DNA of 64,000 nucleotides, from assembly GCA_033782935.1 (NCBI GenBank), contig JAWQEG010000501.1:3136501-3200500 (forward strand), in the 5' to 3' direction. The DNA comes from Petrolisthes cinctipes (lineage: Eukaryota; Arthropoda; Malacostraca; Decapoda; Porcellanidae). The notes beneath the pieces were generated by a model. That model was not told the origin of the DNA and searched no databases. It saw only the letters and a program-made list of their open reading frames with translations. The translations under genes were made by a program, and so were the position numbers. Below, piece by piece: positions 9,698 to 23,847 of the stretch (position 1 is the stretch's first letter; every line of letters begins with the position of its first letter).

Positions 9698-12600
9698 AAA
9701 TACAGACCCAAAACATACTGAAAATCGATCTTTTTGGTGCCCAAAAGTCGATATGTGCATGCATCTTCTGTTCCCGTTTATATCTCAAATTCATGCTCCA
9801 AACACCCGAAAATTCGATATTTTGGGGTCCCAGAAGCGATCTGTACATCCCAACTCAGTTGCAGGTCCAAAACATGCTAAAAATCGATATTTTAAGTGTC
9901 CAAAGTCGATATGTGCAAGCATCTTCTGTACCCGTTTATATCTCAAATTCAGGCTCAAAACACCCAAAAATTCGATATGTTTGGGTCCCAGAAGCGATCT
10001 GTACATGCCTACTCCTAGTTAGAGTATTTTCAAAATACAGGCCCAAAAAATGCTGAAAATAGATATTTTAGGTGCCCAAAAGTCGATATGTTCATGCATC
10101 TTCTGTACCCGTTTATATCCCAAATTCAACCTTAAAACACCCGAAAATTCGATATTTTGGGGTCCCAAAAGCGATCTGTACATGCCTCCTCAGTGCTAGA
10201 TTATTTTCAAAATATAGGCCCAAAACATGCTAAAAATCGATATTTTAGGTGCCCAAAGTCTATATCTCAAATTCAGGCCCAAAACACCCGAAAATTCGAT
10301 ATTTTGGGGTCCCAGAAGCGAACTGTACATGCCTACTCCGTGTTAGAGTATTTTCAATATACAGGCCCAAAACATACTGAAAATCGATCTTTTAGGTGCC
10401 CAAAAGTCGATATATGCATGCATCTTCTGTACCCGTTTATATCCCAATTTCAACCTCAAAACACCCGAAAATTAGAAATTTTTGGGCCCCAGAAGCGATC
10501 TGTACATGCCTACTCAGTGCAAGAATGTTTTCAAAATATAAGCTTAAAACATGCTAAAAATCGATATTTTAAGTGTCCAAAGTCGATATGTGCATGCATC
10601 ATCTGTACCCGTTTATATCTCAATTTCCGGCTCAAAACACCCGAAAATTCGGTATTTTTGGGTCCTAGAAGCGATCTGTACATCCCTACTCCTAGTTAGA
10701 ATGTTTTCAAGATACAGACCAAAAACATGCTCAAAATCGATATTTTAGGTGCCCAAAAGTCGATATGTGCATGCATCTTCTGTACCCGTTTATATCTCAA
10801 ATTCAGGCTCAAAACACCCGAATATTCGATATTTTGAGGACCCAGAAGCGATCTGTACATGCCTACTTAGTGCTAGAATATTTTCAAAATATAGGCCCAA
10901 AACATGTTAAAAATCGATATTTTATGTGCCCAAAGTCGATATCTCAAATTCAGGCCCAAAACACCCAAAAATTCGATATTTTGGGGTCCCAGGAGCGATC
11001 TGTACATGCATAGTCCGTGTTAGAGTATTTTCAATATACAGGCCCTAAACATACTGAAAATCGATCTTTTAGGTGCCCAAAAGTCGATATGTGGATGCAT
11101 CTTCTGTACCCGTTTATATCTCAAATTCAGGCTCAAAACACCCGAAAATTAGATATTTTGTGGTCCCAGAAGCGATCTGTACTTGCCTACTCCGTGTTAG
11201 AGTATTTTTTAAATACAGGCCCAAAACAAGCTTAAAATCGATATTTTAGGTTACCAAAGTCATTATCTGTATGCATATTCTACACTCGTTTATATCCCAA
11301 ATTCAACCTCAAAACACCCGAAAATTCGATATTTTTGGGTCCCAGAAGCGATCTGTACATGTCTAGTCAGTGCTAGAATGTTTTCAAAATATAGGCTCAA
11401 AACATGCTAAAAATCGATATTTTAAGTGTCCAAAGTCTATATGTGCAAGCATCTTCTGTACCCGTTTATATCTCAAATTCAGGCTCAAAACACCCAAAAA
11501 TTCGATATGTTTGGGTCCCAGAAGCGATCTGTACATGCCTACTCCTAGTTAGAGTATTTTCAAAATACAGGCCCAAAACATGCTGAAAATCGATATTTTA
11601 GGTGCCCAAAGTCAATATGTGCATGCATCTTCTGTACCCGTTTATATCTCAAATTCAGGCTCAAAACACCCGAAAATTCGATATTTTTGGGTCCTAGAAG
11701 CGATCTGTACATCCCTACTCTTAGCTAGAATGTTTTCAAGATACAGACCCAAAACATGCTCAAAATCGATATTTTAGGTGCCTAAAAGTCGATATGTGCA
11801 TGCATCTTCTGTACCCGTTTATATCTCAAATTCAGGCTCAAAACACCCGAAAATTCGATATTTTGGGGTCTAGAAGCGATCTGTACATGCCTACTCTGTG
11901 CTAGAATATTTTCAAAATATAGGCCCAAAACATGCTAAAAACGATATTATAGGTGCCCAAAGTCGATATCTCAAATTCAGTCCCAAAACACCCAAAAATT
12001 CGATATTTTGGGGTCCCAGAAGCGATCTGTACATGCCTACTCCGTGTTAGAGTATTTTCAATATACAGGCCCAAAACATACTGAAAATCGATCTTTTAGG
12101 TGCACAAAAGTCGATATGTGGATGCATCTTCTGTACCCGTTTATTTCTCAAATTCAGGCTCAAAACACCCGAAAATTCGATATTTTGTGGTCCTAGAAGC
12201 GATCTGTACTTGCCTACTCCGTGTTAGAGAATTTTCAAAATACAGGCCCAAAACAAGCTGAAAATCGATATTTTAGGTGACCAAAGTCAATATGTGTATG
12301 CATATTCTACACCCGTTTATATCCCAAATTCAACCTCAAAACACCCGAAAATTCGATATTTTTGGGTCCCAGAAGCGATCTGTACATGTCTAGTCAGTGC
12401 TAGAATGTTTTCAAAATATAGGCTCAAAACATGCTAAAAATCGATATTTTAAGTGTCCAAAGTCGATATGTGCAAGCATCTTCTGTACCCGTTTATATCT
12501 CAAATTCAGGCTCAAAACACCCAAAAATTCGATATGTTTGGGTCCCAGAAGCGATCTGTACATGCCTCCTCCTAGTTAGAGTATTTTCAAAATACAGGCC

Positions 12601-12807
12601 CAAAACATGCTGAAAATCGATATTTTAGTTGCCCAAAGTTAATATGTGCATGCATCTTCTGTACCCGTTTATATCTCAAATTCAGGCTCAAAACACCCGA
12701 AAATTCGATATTTTTGGGTCCTAGAAGCGATCTGTACATCACTACTCCTAGTTAGAATGTTTTCAAGATACAGACCCAAAACATGCTCAAAATCGATATT
12801 TTAGGTG
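9451..12807 (+). repeat. Segmental duplication, offset 9,450 bp, right copy
   Basis: Partner of 1-3357. Few differences are visible, for example AAGCCC for AAGCTC near 9558 and GAGGACCC for GAGGTCCC near 10837. Its right part, from 10551, also begins the 6.4-kb tandem block. Confidence 0.88.
11376..12402 (+). repeat. Six-monomer higher-order repeat, copy 2
   Basis: This is the copy of 1926-2952 lying 9,450 bp downstream, with the same F4-F6-F5-F1-F2-F3 order and the same two private single-base losses in its F1 monomer. It therefore arose by segmental duplication rather than as an independent HOR unit. Confidence 0.85.
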
Positions 12808-13352
12808 CCCAAAAGTCGATATGTGCATACATCTTCTGTAGCCGTTTATATCTCAAATTCAGGCTCAAAACACCCGAAAATTCGATATTTTGGGGTCTAG
12901 AAGCGATATGTACATGCCTACTCTGTGCTAGAATATTTTCAAAATATAGGCCCAAAACAAGCTAAAAATCGATATTTTAGGTGCCCAAAGCCGATATCTC
13001 AAATTCAGGCCCAAAACACCCAAAAATTCGATATTTTAGGGTCCCAAAAGCGATCTGTACATGCCTACTCCGTGTTAGAGTATTTTCAATATACAGGCCC
13101 AAAACATACTGAAAATCGATCTTTTAGGTGCCCAAAAGTCGATATGTGGATGCATCATCTGTACCCGTTTATATATCAAATTCAGGCTCAAAACACCCGA
13201 AAGTTCGATAGTTTGGGGTCCCAGAAGCGATCTGTACATGCCTACTCAGTGCTAGAATGTTTTTAAAATATAGGCTCAAAACATGCTAAAAATCGATATT
13301 TTAAGTGTAAAAAGTCGATATGTGCATGCATCATCTGTACCCGTTTATATCT

Positions 13353-13499
13353 CAAATTCAGGCTCAAAACACCCGAAAATTCGATATTTTTGGGTCCAAG
13401 AAGTGATCTGTACATGCCTACTCCGTGTTAGAGTATTTTCAAAATACAGGCCCAAAATATACTGAAAATCGATCTTTTAGGTGCCCAAAGTCGATATCT
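13353..13499 (+). repeat. Single 147-bp monomer present only in block copy 1
   Basis: In copy 2 the sequence goes from the CAAATTCAGG at 19819 straight to the counterpart of 13510. The 147 bp removed or gained equals exactly one short monomer, with both breakpoints in the same monomer position. A similar monomer (AAAATATACTGAAAATCG followed by a short junction) exists at about 15080-15200, so the type was already present in the block. Confidence 0.9.
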
Positions 13500-13931
13500 C
13501 CAATTTAGGCCCAAAACACCCAAAAATTCGATATTTTGGGGTCCCAGAAGCGATCTGTACATGCCTACTCCGTGTTAGAGTATTTTCAATATACAGGCCC
13601 AAAACATACTGAAAATCGATCTTTTATGTGCCCAAAAGTCGATATGTGGATGCATCTTCTGTACCCGTTTATATCTCAAATTCAGGCTCAAAACACCCGA
13701 AAATTCGATATTTTAAGGGTCCCAGAAGCGATCTGTACTTGCCTACTCCGTGTTAGAGTATTTTCAAAATACAGGCCTAAAACAAGCTGAAAATCGATAT
13801 TTTAGGTGACCAAAGTCAATATGTGTATGCATATTCTACACCCGTTTATATCCCAAATTCAACCTCAAAACACCCGAAAATTCGATATTTTTGGGTCCCA
13901 GAAGCAATCTGTACATGTCTAGTCAGTGCTA

Positions 13932-14959
13932 GAATGTTTTCAAAATATAGGCTCAAAACATGCTAAAAATCGATATTTTAAGTGTCTAAAGTCGATATGT
14001 GCAAGCATCTTCTATACCCGTTTATATCTCAAATTCAGGCTCAAAACACCCAAAAATTCTATATGTTTGGGTCCCAGAAGCGATCTGTACATGCCTCCTC
14101 CTAGTTAGAGTATTTTCAAAATACAGGCCCAAAACATGCTGAAAATCGATATTTTAGGTGCCCAAAGTCAATATGTGCATGCATCTTCTGTAACCGTTTA
14201 TATCTCAAATTGAGGCTCAAAACACCCGAAAATTCGATATTTTTGGGTCCTAGAAGCGATCTGTACATCCTTAGTCCTAGTTAGAATGTTTTCAAGATAC
14301 AGACCCAAAACATGCTCAAAATCGATATTTTAGGTGCCCAAAAGTCGATATGTGCATGCATCTTCTGTACCCGTTTATATCTCAAATTCAGGCTTAAAAC
14401 ACCCGAAAATTCGATATTTGGGGGTCTAGAAGCGATCTGTACATGCCTACTCTGTGCTAGAATATTTTCAAAATATAGGCCCAAAACATGCTAAAAATCG
14501 ATATTTTAGGTGCCCAAAGTCGATATCTCAAATTCAGGCCCAAAACACCCAAAAATTCGATATTTTGGGGTCCCAGAAGCGATCTGTACATGCCTACTCC
14601 GTGTTAGAGTATTTTCAATATACAGGCCCAAAAAATACTGAAAATCGATCTTTTAGGTGCCCAAAAGTCGATATGTGGATGCATCTTCTGTACCCGATTA
14701 TATCTCAAATTCAGGCTCAAAACACCCGAAAATTCGATATTTTGGGGTCCCAGAAGCGATCTGTACTTGTTTACTCCGTGTTAGAGTATTTTCAAAATAC
14801 AGGCCCAAAACAAGCTGAAAATCGATATTTTAGGTGACCAAAGTCAATATGTGTATGCATATTCTACACCCGTTTATATCCCAAATTCAACCTCAAAACA
14901 CCCGAAAATTCGATATTTTTGGGTCCCAGAAGCGATCTGTATATGCCTACTCAGTGCTA
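13932..14959 (+). repeat. Six-monomer higher-order repeat, copy 3
   Basis: F4 to F4 is 1,028 bp, with F6 near 14146, F5 near 14320, F1 near 14490, F2 near 14640 and F3 near 14815. One base is missing in the F1 monomer (GGGGGTCTAGAAG). The F1 monomer otherwise has the intact AAAATCGATATTTT, so this unit is a different version from copies 1 and 2. Confidence 0.85.
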
Positions 14960-17841
14960 GAATGTTTTTAAAATATAGGCTCAAAACACGCTAAAAATCG
15001 ATATTTTAAGTGTCCAAAGTCGATATGTGCATGCATCATCTGTACCCGTTTATATCTCAAATTCAGGCTCAAAACACCCGAAAATTCGATATTTTGGGGT
15101 CCCTGAAGTGATCTGTACATGCCTACTCCGTGTTAGAGTATTTTCAAAATACAGGCCCAAAATATACTGAAAATCGATCTTTTAGGTGCATAAAGTCGAT
15201 ATCTCAAATTCAGGCCCAAAACACCCAAAAATTCGATATTTTGGGGACCCAGAAGCGATCTGTACATGGCTACTCCGTGTTAGAGTCTTTTCAATATACA
15301 GGCCCAAAACATACTAATAATCGATCTTTTAAGTGCCCAAAAGTCGATATACTGGATGCATCTTCTGTACCCGTTTATATCTCAAATTCAGGCTCAAAAC
15401 ACCCAAAAATTCGATATTTTGGGGTTCCAGAAGCGATCTGTACTTGCCTACTCCGTGTTAGAGTATTTTCAAAATGCAAGCCCAAAACATGCTGAAAATC
15501 GATATTTTAGGTGCCCAAAGTCAATATGTGAATGCATCTTCTGTACCCGTTTATGTCTCAAATTCAGGCTCAAAACACCCGAAAACTCGATATTTTTGGG
15601 TCCTAGAAGCGATCTGTATATCCCTACTCCTAGTAAGAATGTTTTCAAGATACAGACCCAAAACATGCTCAAAATCGATATTTTAGGAGCCCAAAAGTCG
15701 ATATGTGGATGCATCTTCTGTACCCGTTTATATCTCAAATTTAGGCTCCAAACACCCGAAAATTCGATATTTTGAGGTCCCAGAAGCGATCTGTACTTGC
15801 CTACTCCTTATTAGAGTATTTTCAAAATACAGGCCCAAAACAAGCTGAAAATCGATATTTTAGGTGACCAAAGTCAATATGTGTATGCATCTTCTGCACC
15901 CGTTTATATCCCAAATTCAACCTTGAAACACCCGAAAATTCGATATTTTTGGGTCCTAGAAGCGATCTGTACATCCCTACTCAGTGCTAGAATGTTTTCA
16001 AAATATAGGCTCAAAACATGCTAAAAATCGATATTTTAAGTGTCCAAAGTCGATATGAGCATGCATCATCTGTACCCGTTTATATCTCAAATTCAGGCTC
16101 AAAACACCCGAAAATTCGATATTTTGGGGTCCCAGAAGTGATCTGTACATGCCTACTTAGTGCTAGAATATTTTCAAAATATAGGCCCAAAACATGCTAA
16201 AAATCGATATTTTAGGTGTCCAAATCGATATCTCAAATTCAGGCCCAAAACACTCGAAAATTCGATATTTTAGGGTCCCAGAAGCAAACTGTACATGCCT
16301 ACTCCGTGTTAGAGTATTTTCAAAATACAGGCCCAAAACATACTGAAAATCGATTTTTTAGGTGCCCAAAAGTCGATATGTGCATGCATCTTTTGTACCC
16401 GTTTATATCCCAAATTCAACCTCAAAACACACGAAAATTCGATATTTTGGGGTCCCAGAAGCGATCTGTACATGCCTACTCAGTGCTAGAATTTTTTCAA
16501 AATATAGGCTCAAAACATGTTAAAAATCGATATTTTAACTGTCTAAAGTCGATATGTGCACGCATCATCTGTACCCGTTTATATCTCAAATTCAGGCTCA
16601 AAACACCCGAAAATTCGATATTTTGGGGTCCCAGAAGTGATCTGTACATGCCTACTTAGTGTTAGAATATTTTCAAAATATAGGCCCAAAACATGCTAAA
16701 ATCGATATTTTAGGTGCACAAAGTCGATATCTCAAATTCAGGCCCAAAACACCCGAAAATTCGATATTTTGGGGTCCCAGAAGCGAACTGTACATGCCTA
16801 CTCCGTGTTAGAGTATTTTCAAAATACAGGCCCAAAACATACTGAAAATCGATCTTTTAGGTTCCCAAAAGTCGATATGTGCATGCATCTTCTGTACCCG
16901 TTTATATCCCAAATTCCACCTAAAAAAACCCCTAAAATTCGATAAATTTGGGTCCCAGAAGCGATCTGTACATGTCTAGTCAGTGCTAGAATGTTTTCAA
17001 AAAATAGGCTCAAAACATGCTAAAAATCGATATTTTAAGTGTCCAAAGTCGATATGTGCATGCATCATCTGTACCCGTTTATATCTCAATTTCCGGCTCA
17101 AAACACCCGAAAATTCGGTATTTTTGGGTCCTAGAAGCGATCTGTACATCCCTACTCCTAGTTAGAATGTTTTCAAGATACAGACCAAAAACATGCTCAA
17201 AATCGATATTTTAGGTGCCCAAAAGTCGATATGTGCATGCATCTTCTGTACCCGTTTATATCTCAAATTCAGGCTCAAAACACCCGAATATTCGATATTT
17301 TGAGGTCCCAGAAGCGATCTGTACATGCCTACTTAGTGCTAGAATATTTTCAAAATATAGGCCCAAAACATGTTAAAAATCGATATTTTATGTGCCCAAA
17401 GTCGATATCTCAAATTCAGGCCCAAAACACCCAAAAATTCGATATTTTGGGGTCCCAGGAGCGATCTGTACATGCATAGTCCGTGTTAGAGTATTTTCAA
17501 TATACAGGCCCAAAACATACTGAAAATCGATCTTTTAGGTGCCCAAAAGTCGATATGTGGATGCATCTTCTGTACCCGTTTATATCTCAAATTCAGGCTC
17601 AAAACACCCGAAAATTAGATATTTTGGGGTCCCAGAAGCGATCTGTACTTGCCTACTCCGTGTTAGAGTATTTTTTAAATACAGGCCCAAAACAAGCTTA
17701 AAATCGATATTTTAGGTTACCAAAGTCATTATCTGTATGCATATTCTACACTCGTTTATATCCCAAATTCAACCTCAAAACACCCGAAAATTCGATATTT
17801 TTGGGTCCCAGAAGCGATCTGTACATGTCTAGTCAGTGCTA

Positions 17842-18868
17842 GAATGTTTTCAAAATATAGGCTCAAAACATGCTAAAAATCGATATTTTAAGTGTCCAAA
17901 GTCTATATGTGCAAGCATCTTCTGTACCCGTTTATATCTCAAATTCAGGCTCAAAACACCCAAAAATTCGATATGTTTGGGTCCCAGAAGCGATCTGTAC
18001 ATGCCTACTCCTAGTTAGAGTATTTTCAAAATACAGGCCCAAAACATGCTGAAAATCGATATTTTAGGTGCCCAAAGTCAATATGTGCATGCATCTTCTG
18101 TACCCGTTTATATCTCAAATTCAGGCTCAAAACACCCGAAAATTCGATATTTTTGGGTCCTAGAAGCGATCTGTACATCCCTACTCTTAGCTAGAATGTT
18201 TTCAAGATACAGACCCAAAACATGCTCAAAATCGATATTTTAGGTGCCCAAAAGTCGATATGTGCATGCATCTTCTGTACCCGTTTATATCTCAAATTCA
18301 GGCTCAAAACACCCGAAAATTCGATATTTTGGGGTCTAGAAGCGATCTGTACATGCCTACTCTGTGCTAGAATATTTTCAAAATATAGGCCCAAAACATG
18401 CTAAAAACGATATTATAGGTGCCCAAAGTCGATATCTCAAATTCAGGCCCAAAACACCCAAAAATTCGATATTTTGGGGTCCCAGAAGCGATCTGTACAT
18501 GCCTACTCCGTGTTAGAGTATTTTCAATATACAGGCCCAAAACATACTGAAAATCGATCTTTTAGGTGCACAAAAGTCGATATGTGGATGCATCTTCTGT
18601 ACCCGTTTATTTCTCAAATTCAGGCTCAAAACACCCGAAAATTCGATATTTTGGGGTCCTAGAAGCGATCTGTACTTGCCTACTCCGTGTTAGAGAATTT
18701 TCAAAATACAGGCCCAAAACAAGCTGAAAATCGATATTTTAGGTGACCAAAGTCAATATGTGTATGCATATTCTACACCCGTTTATATCCCAAATTCAAC
18801 CTCAAAACACCCGAAAATTCGATATTTTTGGGTCCCAGAAGCGATCTGTACATGTCTAGTCAGTGCTA
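17842..18868 (+). repeat. Six-monomer higher-order repeat, copy 4
   Basis: This copy matches 1926-2952 at an offset of 15,916 bp and 11376-12402 at 6,466 bp, including the two private base losses. It lies in the second member of the 6.4-kb tandem pair. Confidence 0.85.
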
Positions 18869-20250
18869 GAATGTTTTCAAAATATAGGCTCAAAACATGC
18901 TAAAAATCGATATTTTAAGTGTCCAAAGTCGATATGTGCAAGCATCTTCTGTACCCGTTTATATCTCAAATTCAGGCTCAAAACACCCAAAAATTCGATA
19001 TGTTTGGGTCCCAGAAGCGATCTGTACATGCCTCCTCCTAGTTAGAGTATTTTCAAAATACAGGCCCAAAACATGCTGAAAATCGATATTTTAGTTGCCC
19101 AAAGTTAATATGTGCATGCATCTTCTGTACCCGTTTATATCTCAAATTCAGGCTCAAAACACCCGAAAATTCGATATTTTTGGGTCCTAGAAGCGATCTG
19201 TACATCCCTACTCCTAGTTAGAATGTTTTCAAGATACAGACCCAAAACATGCTCAAAATCGATATTTTAGGTGCCCAAAAGTCGATATGTGCATACATCT
19301 TCTGTAGCCGTTTATATCTCAAATTCAGGCTCAAAACACCCGAAAATTCGATATTTTAGGGTCTAGAAGCGATCTGTACATGCCTACTCTGTGCTAGAAT
19401 ATTTTCAAAATATAGGCCCAAAACAAGCTAAAAATCGATATTTTAGATGCCCAAAGCCGATATCTCAAATTCAGGCCCAAAACACCCAAAAATTCGATAT
19501 TTTAGGGTCCCAAAAGCGATCTGTACATGCCTACTCCGTGTTAGAGTATTTTCAATATACAGGCCCAAAACATACTGAAAATCGATCTTTTAGGTGCCCA
19601 AAAGTCGATATGTGGATGCATCATCTGTACCCGTTTATATATCAAATTCAGGCTCAAAACACCCGAAAATTCGATAGTTTGGGGTCCCAGAAGCGATCTG
19701 TACATGCCTACTCAGTGCTAGAATGTTTTTAAAATATAGGCTCAAAACATGCTAAAAATCGATATTTTAAGTGTCCAAAGTCGATATGTGCATGCATCAT
19801 CTGTACCCGTTTATATCTCAAATTCAGGCCCAAAACACCCAAAAATTCGATATTTTGGGGTCCCAGAAGCGATCTGTACATGCCTACTCCGTGTTAGAGT
19901 ATTTTCAATATACAGGCCCAAAACATACTGAAAATCGATCTTTTATGTGCCCAAAAGTCGATATGTGGATGCATCTTCTGTACCCGTTTATATCTCAAAT
20001 TCAGGCTCAAAACACCCGAAAATTCGATATTTTAAGGGTCCCAGAAGCGATCTGTACTTGCCTACTCCGTGTTAGAGTATTTTCAAAATACAGGCCTAAA
20101 ACAAGCTGAAAATCGATATTTTAGGTGACCAAAGTCAATATGTGTATGCATATTCTACACCCGTTTATATCCCAAATTCAACCTCAAAACACCCGAAAAT
20201 TCGATATTTTTGGGTCCCAGAAGCAATCTGTACATGTCTAGTCAGTGCTA

Positions 20251-21278
20251 GAATGTTTTCAAAATATAGGCTCAAAACATGCTAAAAATCGATATTTTAA
20301 GTGTCTAAATTCGATATGTGCAAGCATCTTCTATACCCGTTTATATCTCAAATTCAGGCTCAAAACACCCAAAAATTCTATATGTTTGGGTCCCAGAAGC
20401 GATCTGTACATGCCTCCTCCTAGTTAGAGTATTTTCAAAATACAGGCCCAAAACATGCTGAAAATCGATATTTTAGGTGCCCAAAGTCAATATGTGCATG
20501 CATCTTCTGTAACCGTTTATATCTCAAATTGAGGCTCAAAACACCCGAAAATTCGATATTTTTGGGTCCTAGAAGCGATCTGTACATCCCTAGTCCTAGT
20601 TAGAATGTTTTCAAGATACAGACCCAAAACATGCTCAAAATCGATATTTTAGGTGCCCAAAAGTCGATATGTGCATGCATCTTCTGTACCCGTTTATATC
20701 TCAAATTCAGGCTTAAAACACCCGAAAATTCGATATTTGGGGTTCTAGAAGCGATCTGTACATGCCTACTCTGTGCTAGAATATTTTCAAAATATAGGCC
20801 CAAAACATGCTAAAAATCGATATTTTAGGTGCCCAAAGTCGATATCTCAAATTCAGGCCCAAAACACCCAAAAATTCGATATTTTGGGGTCCCAGAAGCG
20901 ATCTGTACATGCCTACTCCGTGTTAGAGTATTTTCAATATACAGGCCCAAAAAATACTGAAAATCGATCTTTTAGGTGCCCAAAAGTCGATATGTGGATG
21001 CATCTTCTGTACCCGATTATATCTCAAATTCAGGCTCAAAACACCCGAAAATTCGATATTTTGGGGTCCCAGAAGCGATCTGTACTTGTTTACTCCGTGT
21101 TAGAGTATTTTCAAAATACAGGCCCAAAACAAGCTGAAAATCGATATTTTAGGTGACCAAAGTCAATATGTGTATGCATATTCTACACCCGTTTATATCC
21201 CAAATTCAACCTCAAAACACCCGAAAATTCGATATTTTTGGGTCCCAGAAGCGATCTGTATATGCCTACTCAGTGCTA
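20251..21278 (+). repeat. Six-monomer higher-order repeat, copy 5
   Basis: This copy matches 13932-14959 at an offset of 6,319 bp. It is nearly identical and keeps the family order and the one-base loss in F1. Confidence 0.85.
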
Positions 21279-22992
21279 GAATGTTTTTAAAATATAGGCT
21301 CAAAACACGCTAAAAATCGATATTTTAAGTGTCCAAAGTCGATATGTGCATGCATCATCTGTACCCGTTTATATCTCAAATTCAGGCTCAAAACACCCGA
21401 AAATTCGATATTTTGGGGTCCCTGAAGTGATCTGTACATGCCTACTCCGTGTTAGAGTATTTTCAAAATACAGGCCCAAAATATACTGAAAATCGATCTT
21501 TTAGGTGCATAAAGTCGATTTCTCAAATTCAGGCCCAAAACACCCAAAAATTCGATATTTTGGGGACCCAGAAGCGATCTGTACATGCCTACTCCGTGTT
21601 AGAGTCTTTTCAATATACAGGCCCAAAACATACTAATAATCGATCTTTTAAGTGCCCAAAAGTCGATATACTGGATGCATCTTCTGTACCCGTTTATATC
21701 TCAAATTCAGGCTCAAAACACCCAAAAATTCGATATTTTGGGGTTCCAGAAGCGATCTGTACTTGCCTACTCCGTGTTAGAGTATTTTCAAAATGCAAGC
21801 CCAAAACATGCTGAAAATCGATATTTTAGGTGCCCAAAGTCAATATGTGAATGCATCTTCTGTACCCGTTTATGTCTCAAATTCAGGCTCAAAACACCCG
21901 AAAATTCGATATTTTTGGGTCCTAGAAGCGATCTGTATATCCCTACTCCTAGTAAGAATGTTTTCAAGATACAGACCCAAAACATGCTCAAAATCGATAT
22001 TTTAGGAGCCCAAAAGTCGATATATGGATGCATCTTCTGTACCCGTTTATATCTCAAATTTAGGCTCCAAACACCCGAAAATTCGATATTTTGAGGTCCC
22101 AGAAGCGATCTGTACTTGCCTACTCCTTATTAGAGTATTTTCAAAATACAGGCCCAAAACAAACTGAAAATCGATATTTTAGGTGACCAAAGTCAATATG
22201 TGTATGCATCTTCTGCACCCGTTTATATCCCAAATTCAACCTTGAAACACCCGAAAATTCGATATTTTTGGGTCCTAGAAGCGATCTGTACATCCCTACT
22301 CAGTGCTAGAATGTTTTCAAAATATAGGCTCAAAACAAGCTAAAAATCGATATTTTAAGTGTCCAAAGTCGATATGTGCATGCATCATCTGTACCCGTTT
22401 ATATCTCAAATTCAGGCTCAAAACAACCGAAAATTCGATATTTTGGGGTCCCAGAAGTGATCTGTACATGCCTACTTAGTGCTAGAATATTTTCAAAATA
22501 TAGGCCCAAAACATGCTAAAAATCGATATTTTAGGTGTCCAAATCGATATCTCAAATTCAGGCCCAAAACACTCGAAAATTCGATATTTTAGGGTCCCAG
22601 AAGCAAACTGTACATGCCTACTCCGTGTTAGAGTATTTTCAAAATACAGGCCCAAAACATACTGAAAATCGATTTTTTAGGTGCCCAAAAGTCGATATGT
22701 GCATGCATCTTTTGTACCCGTTTATATCCCAAATTCAACCTCAAAACACACGAAAATTCGATATTTTGGGGTCCCAGAAGCGATCTGTACATGCCTACTC
22801 AGTGCTAGAATTTTTTCAAAATATAGGCTCAAAACATGTTAAAAATCGATATTTTAACTGTCTAAAGTCGATATGTGCACGCATCATCTGTACCCGTTTA
22901 TATCTCAAATTCAGGCTCAAAACACCCGAAAATTCGATATTTTGGGGTCCCAGAAGTGATCTGTACATGCCTACTTAGTGTTAGAATATTTT

Positions 22993-23847
22993 CAAAATAT
23001 AGGCCCAAAACATGCTAAAATCGATATTTTAGGTGCACAAAGTCGATATCTCTAATTCAGGCCCAAAACACCCGAAAATTCGATATTTTGGGGTCCCAGA
23101 AGCGAACTGTACATGCCTACTCCGTGTTAGAGTATTTTCAAAATACAGGCCCAAAACATACTGAAAATCGATCTTTTAGGTTCCCAAAAGTCGATATGTG
23201 CATGCATCTTCTGTACCCGTTTATATCCCAAATTCCACCTAAAAAAACCCCGAAAATTCGATAAATTTGGGTCCCAGAAGCGATCTGTACATGTCTAGTC
23301 AGTGCTAGAATGTTTTCAAAAAATAGGCTCAAAACATGCTAAAAATTGATATTTTAAGTGTCCAAAGTCGATATGTTTATGCATCTTCTGTACCCGTTTA
23401 TATCTCAAATTCAGGCTCAAAACACCCGAAAATTCGATATTTTTGGGTCCCAGAAGCGATCTGTACATGCCTACTCCTAGTTAAGAGTATTTTCAAAATA
23501 CAGTCCCAAAACATGCTGAAAATCGATATTTTAGGTGCCCAAAGTCAATATGTGCATGCATCTTCTGTACCCGTTTATATCTCAAATTCAGGCTCAAAAC
23601 ACCCGATAATTCGGTATTTTGGTGTCCTAGAAGCGATCTGTACATCCCTACTCTTAGTTAGAATGTTTTCAAGATACAGACCCAAAACATGCTCAAAATC
23701 GATATTTTAGATGCCTAACAGTCGATATGTGCATGCATCTTCTGTACCCGTTTATATCTCAAATTCAGGCTCAAAACAACCGAAAATTCGATATTTTGGG
23801 GTCCCAGAAGCGATCTGTACATGCCTACTTAGTGCTAGAATATTTTC
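22993..23847 (+). repeat. Duplication, offset 6,415 bp, left copy
   Basis: Matches 29408-30262. Shared private variants: ATGCTAAAATCGATATT (one A lost), CACCTAAAAAAAC, GATAAATTTGGG, CCTAGTTAAGAGTATTTTC and ACCCGATAATTCGG. Confidence 0.85.

Larger units (their letters stand above)
10551..17016 (+). repeat. Tandem 6.4-kb block, copy 1 (6,466 bp)
   Basis: Matches 17017-23335 directly downstream. The offset is 6,466 bp up to about 13353 and 6,319 bp from about 13500, because one 147-bp monomer (13353-13499) is present here and absent in copy 2. Shared rare features include CGATATACTGGATGC, AAAATGCAAGCCC, ACTCCTTATTAGAG and CACCTAAAAAAACCCC. Differences are sparse, so the duplication is recent relative to monomer divergence. 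Confidence 0.92.
17017..23335 (+). repeat. Tandem 6.4-kb block, copy 2 (6,319 bp)
   Basis: Second member of the tandem pair. The crossover lies around 17010-17060, where similarity to the end of copy 1 changes to similarity to 10551. Visible differences from copy 1 include CATCCCTACTCC for CATCACTACTCC near 19205 and TTTTAGGGTCTAG for TTTTGGGGTCTAG near 19355. Confidence 0.92.
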
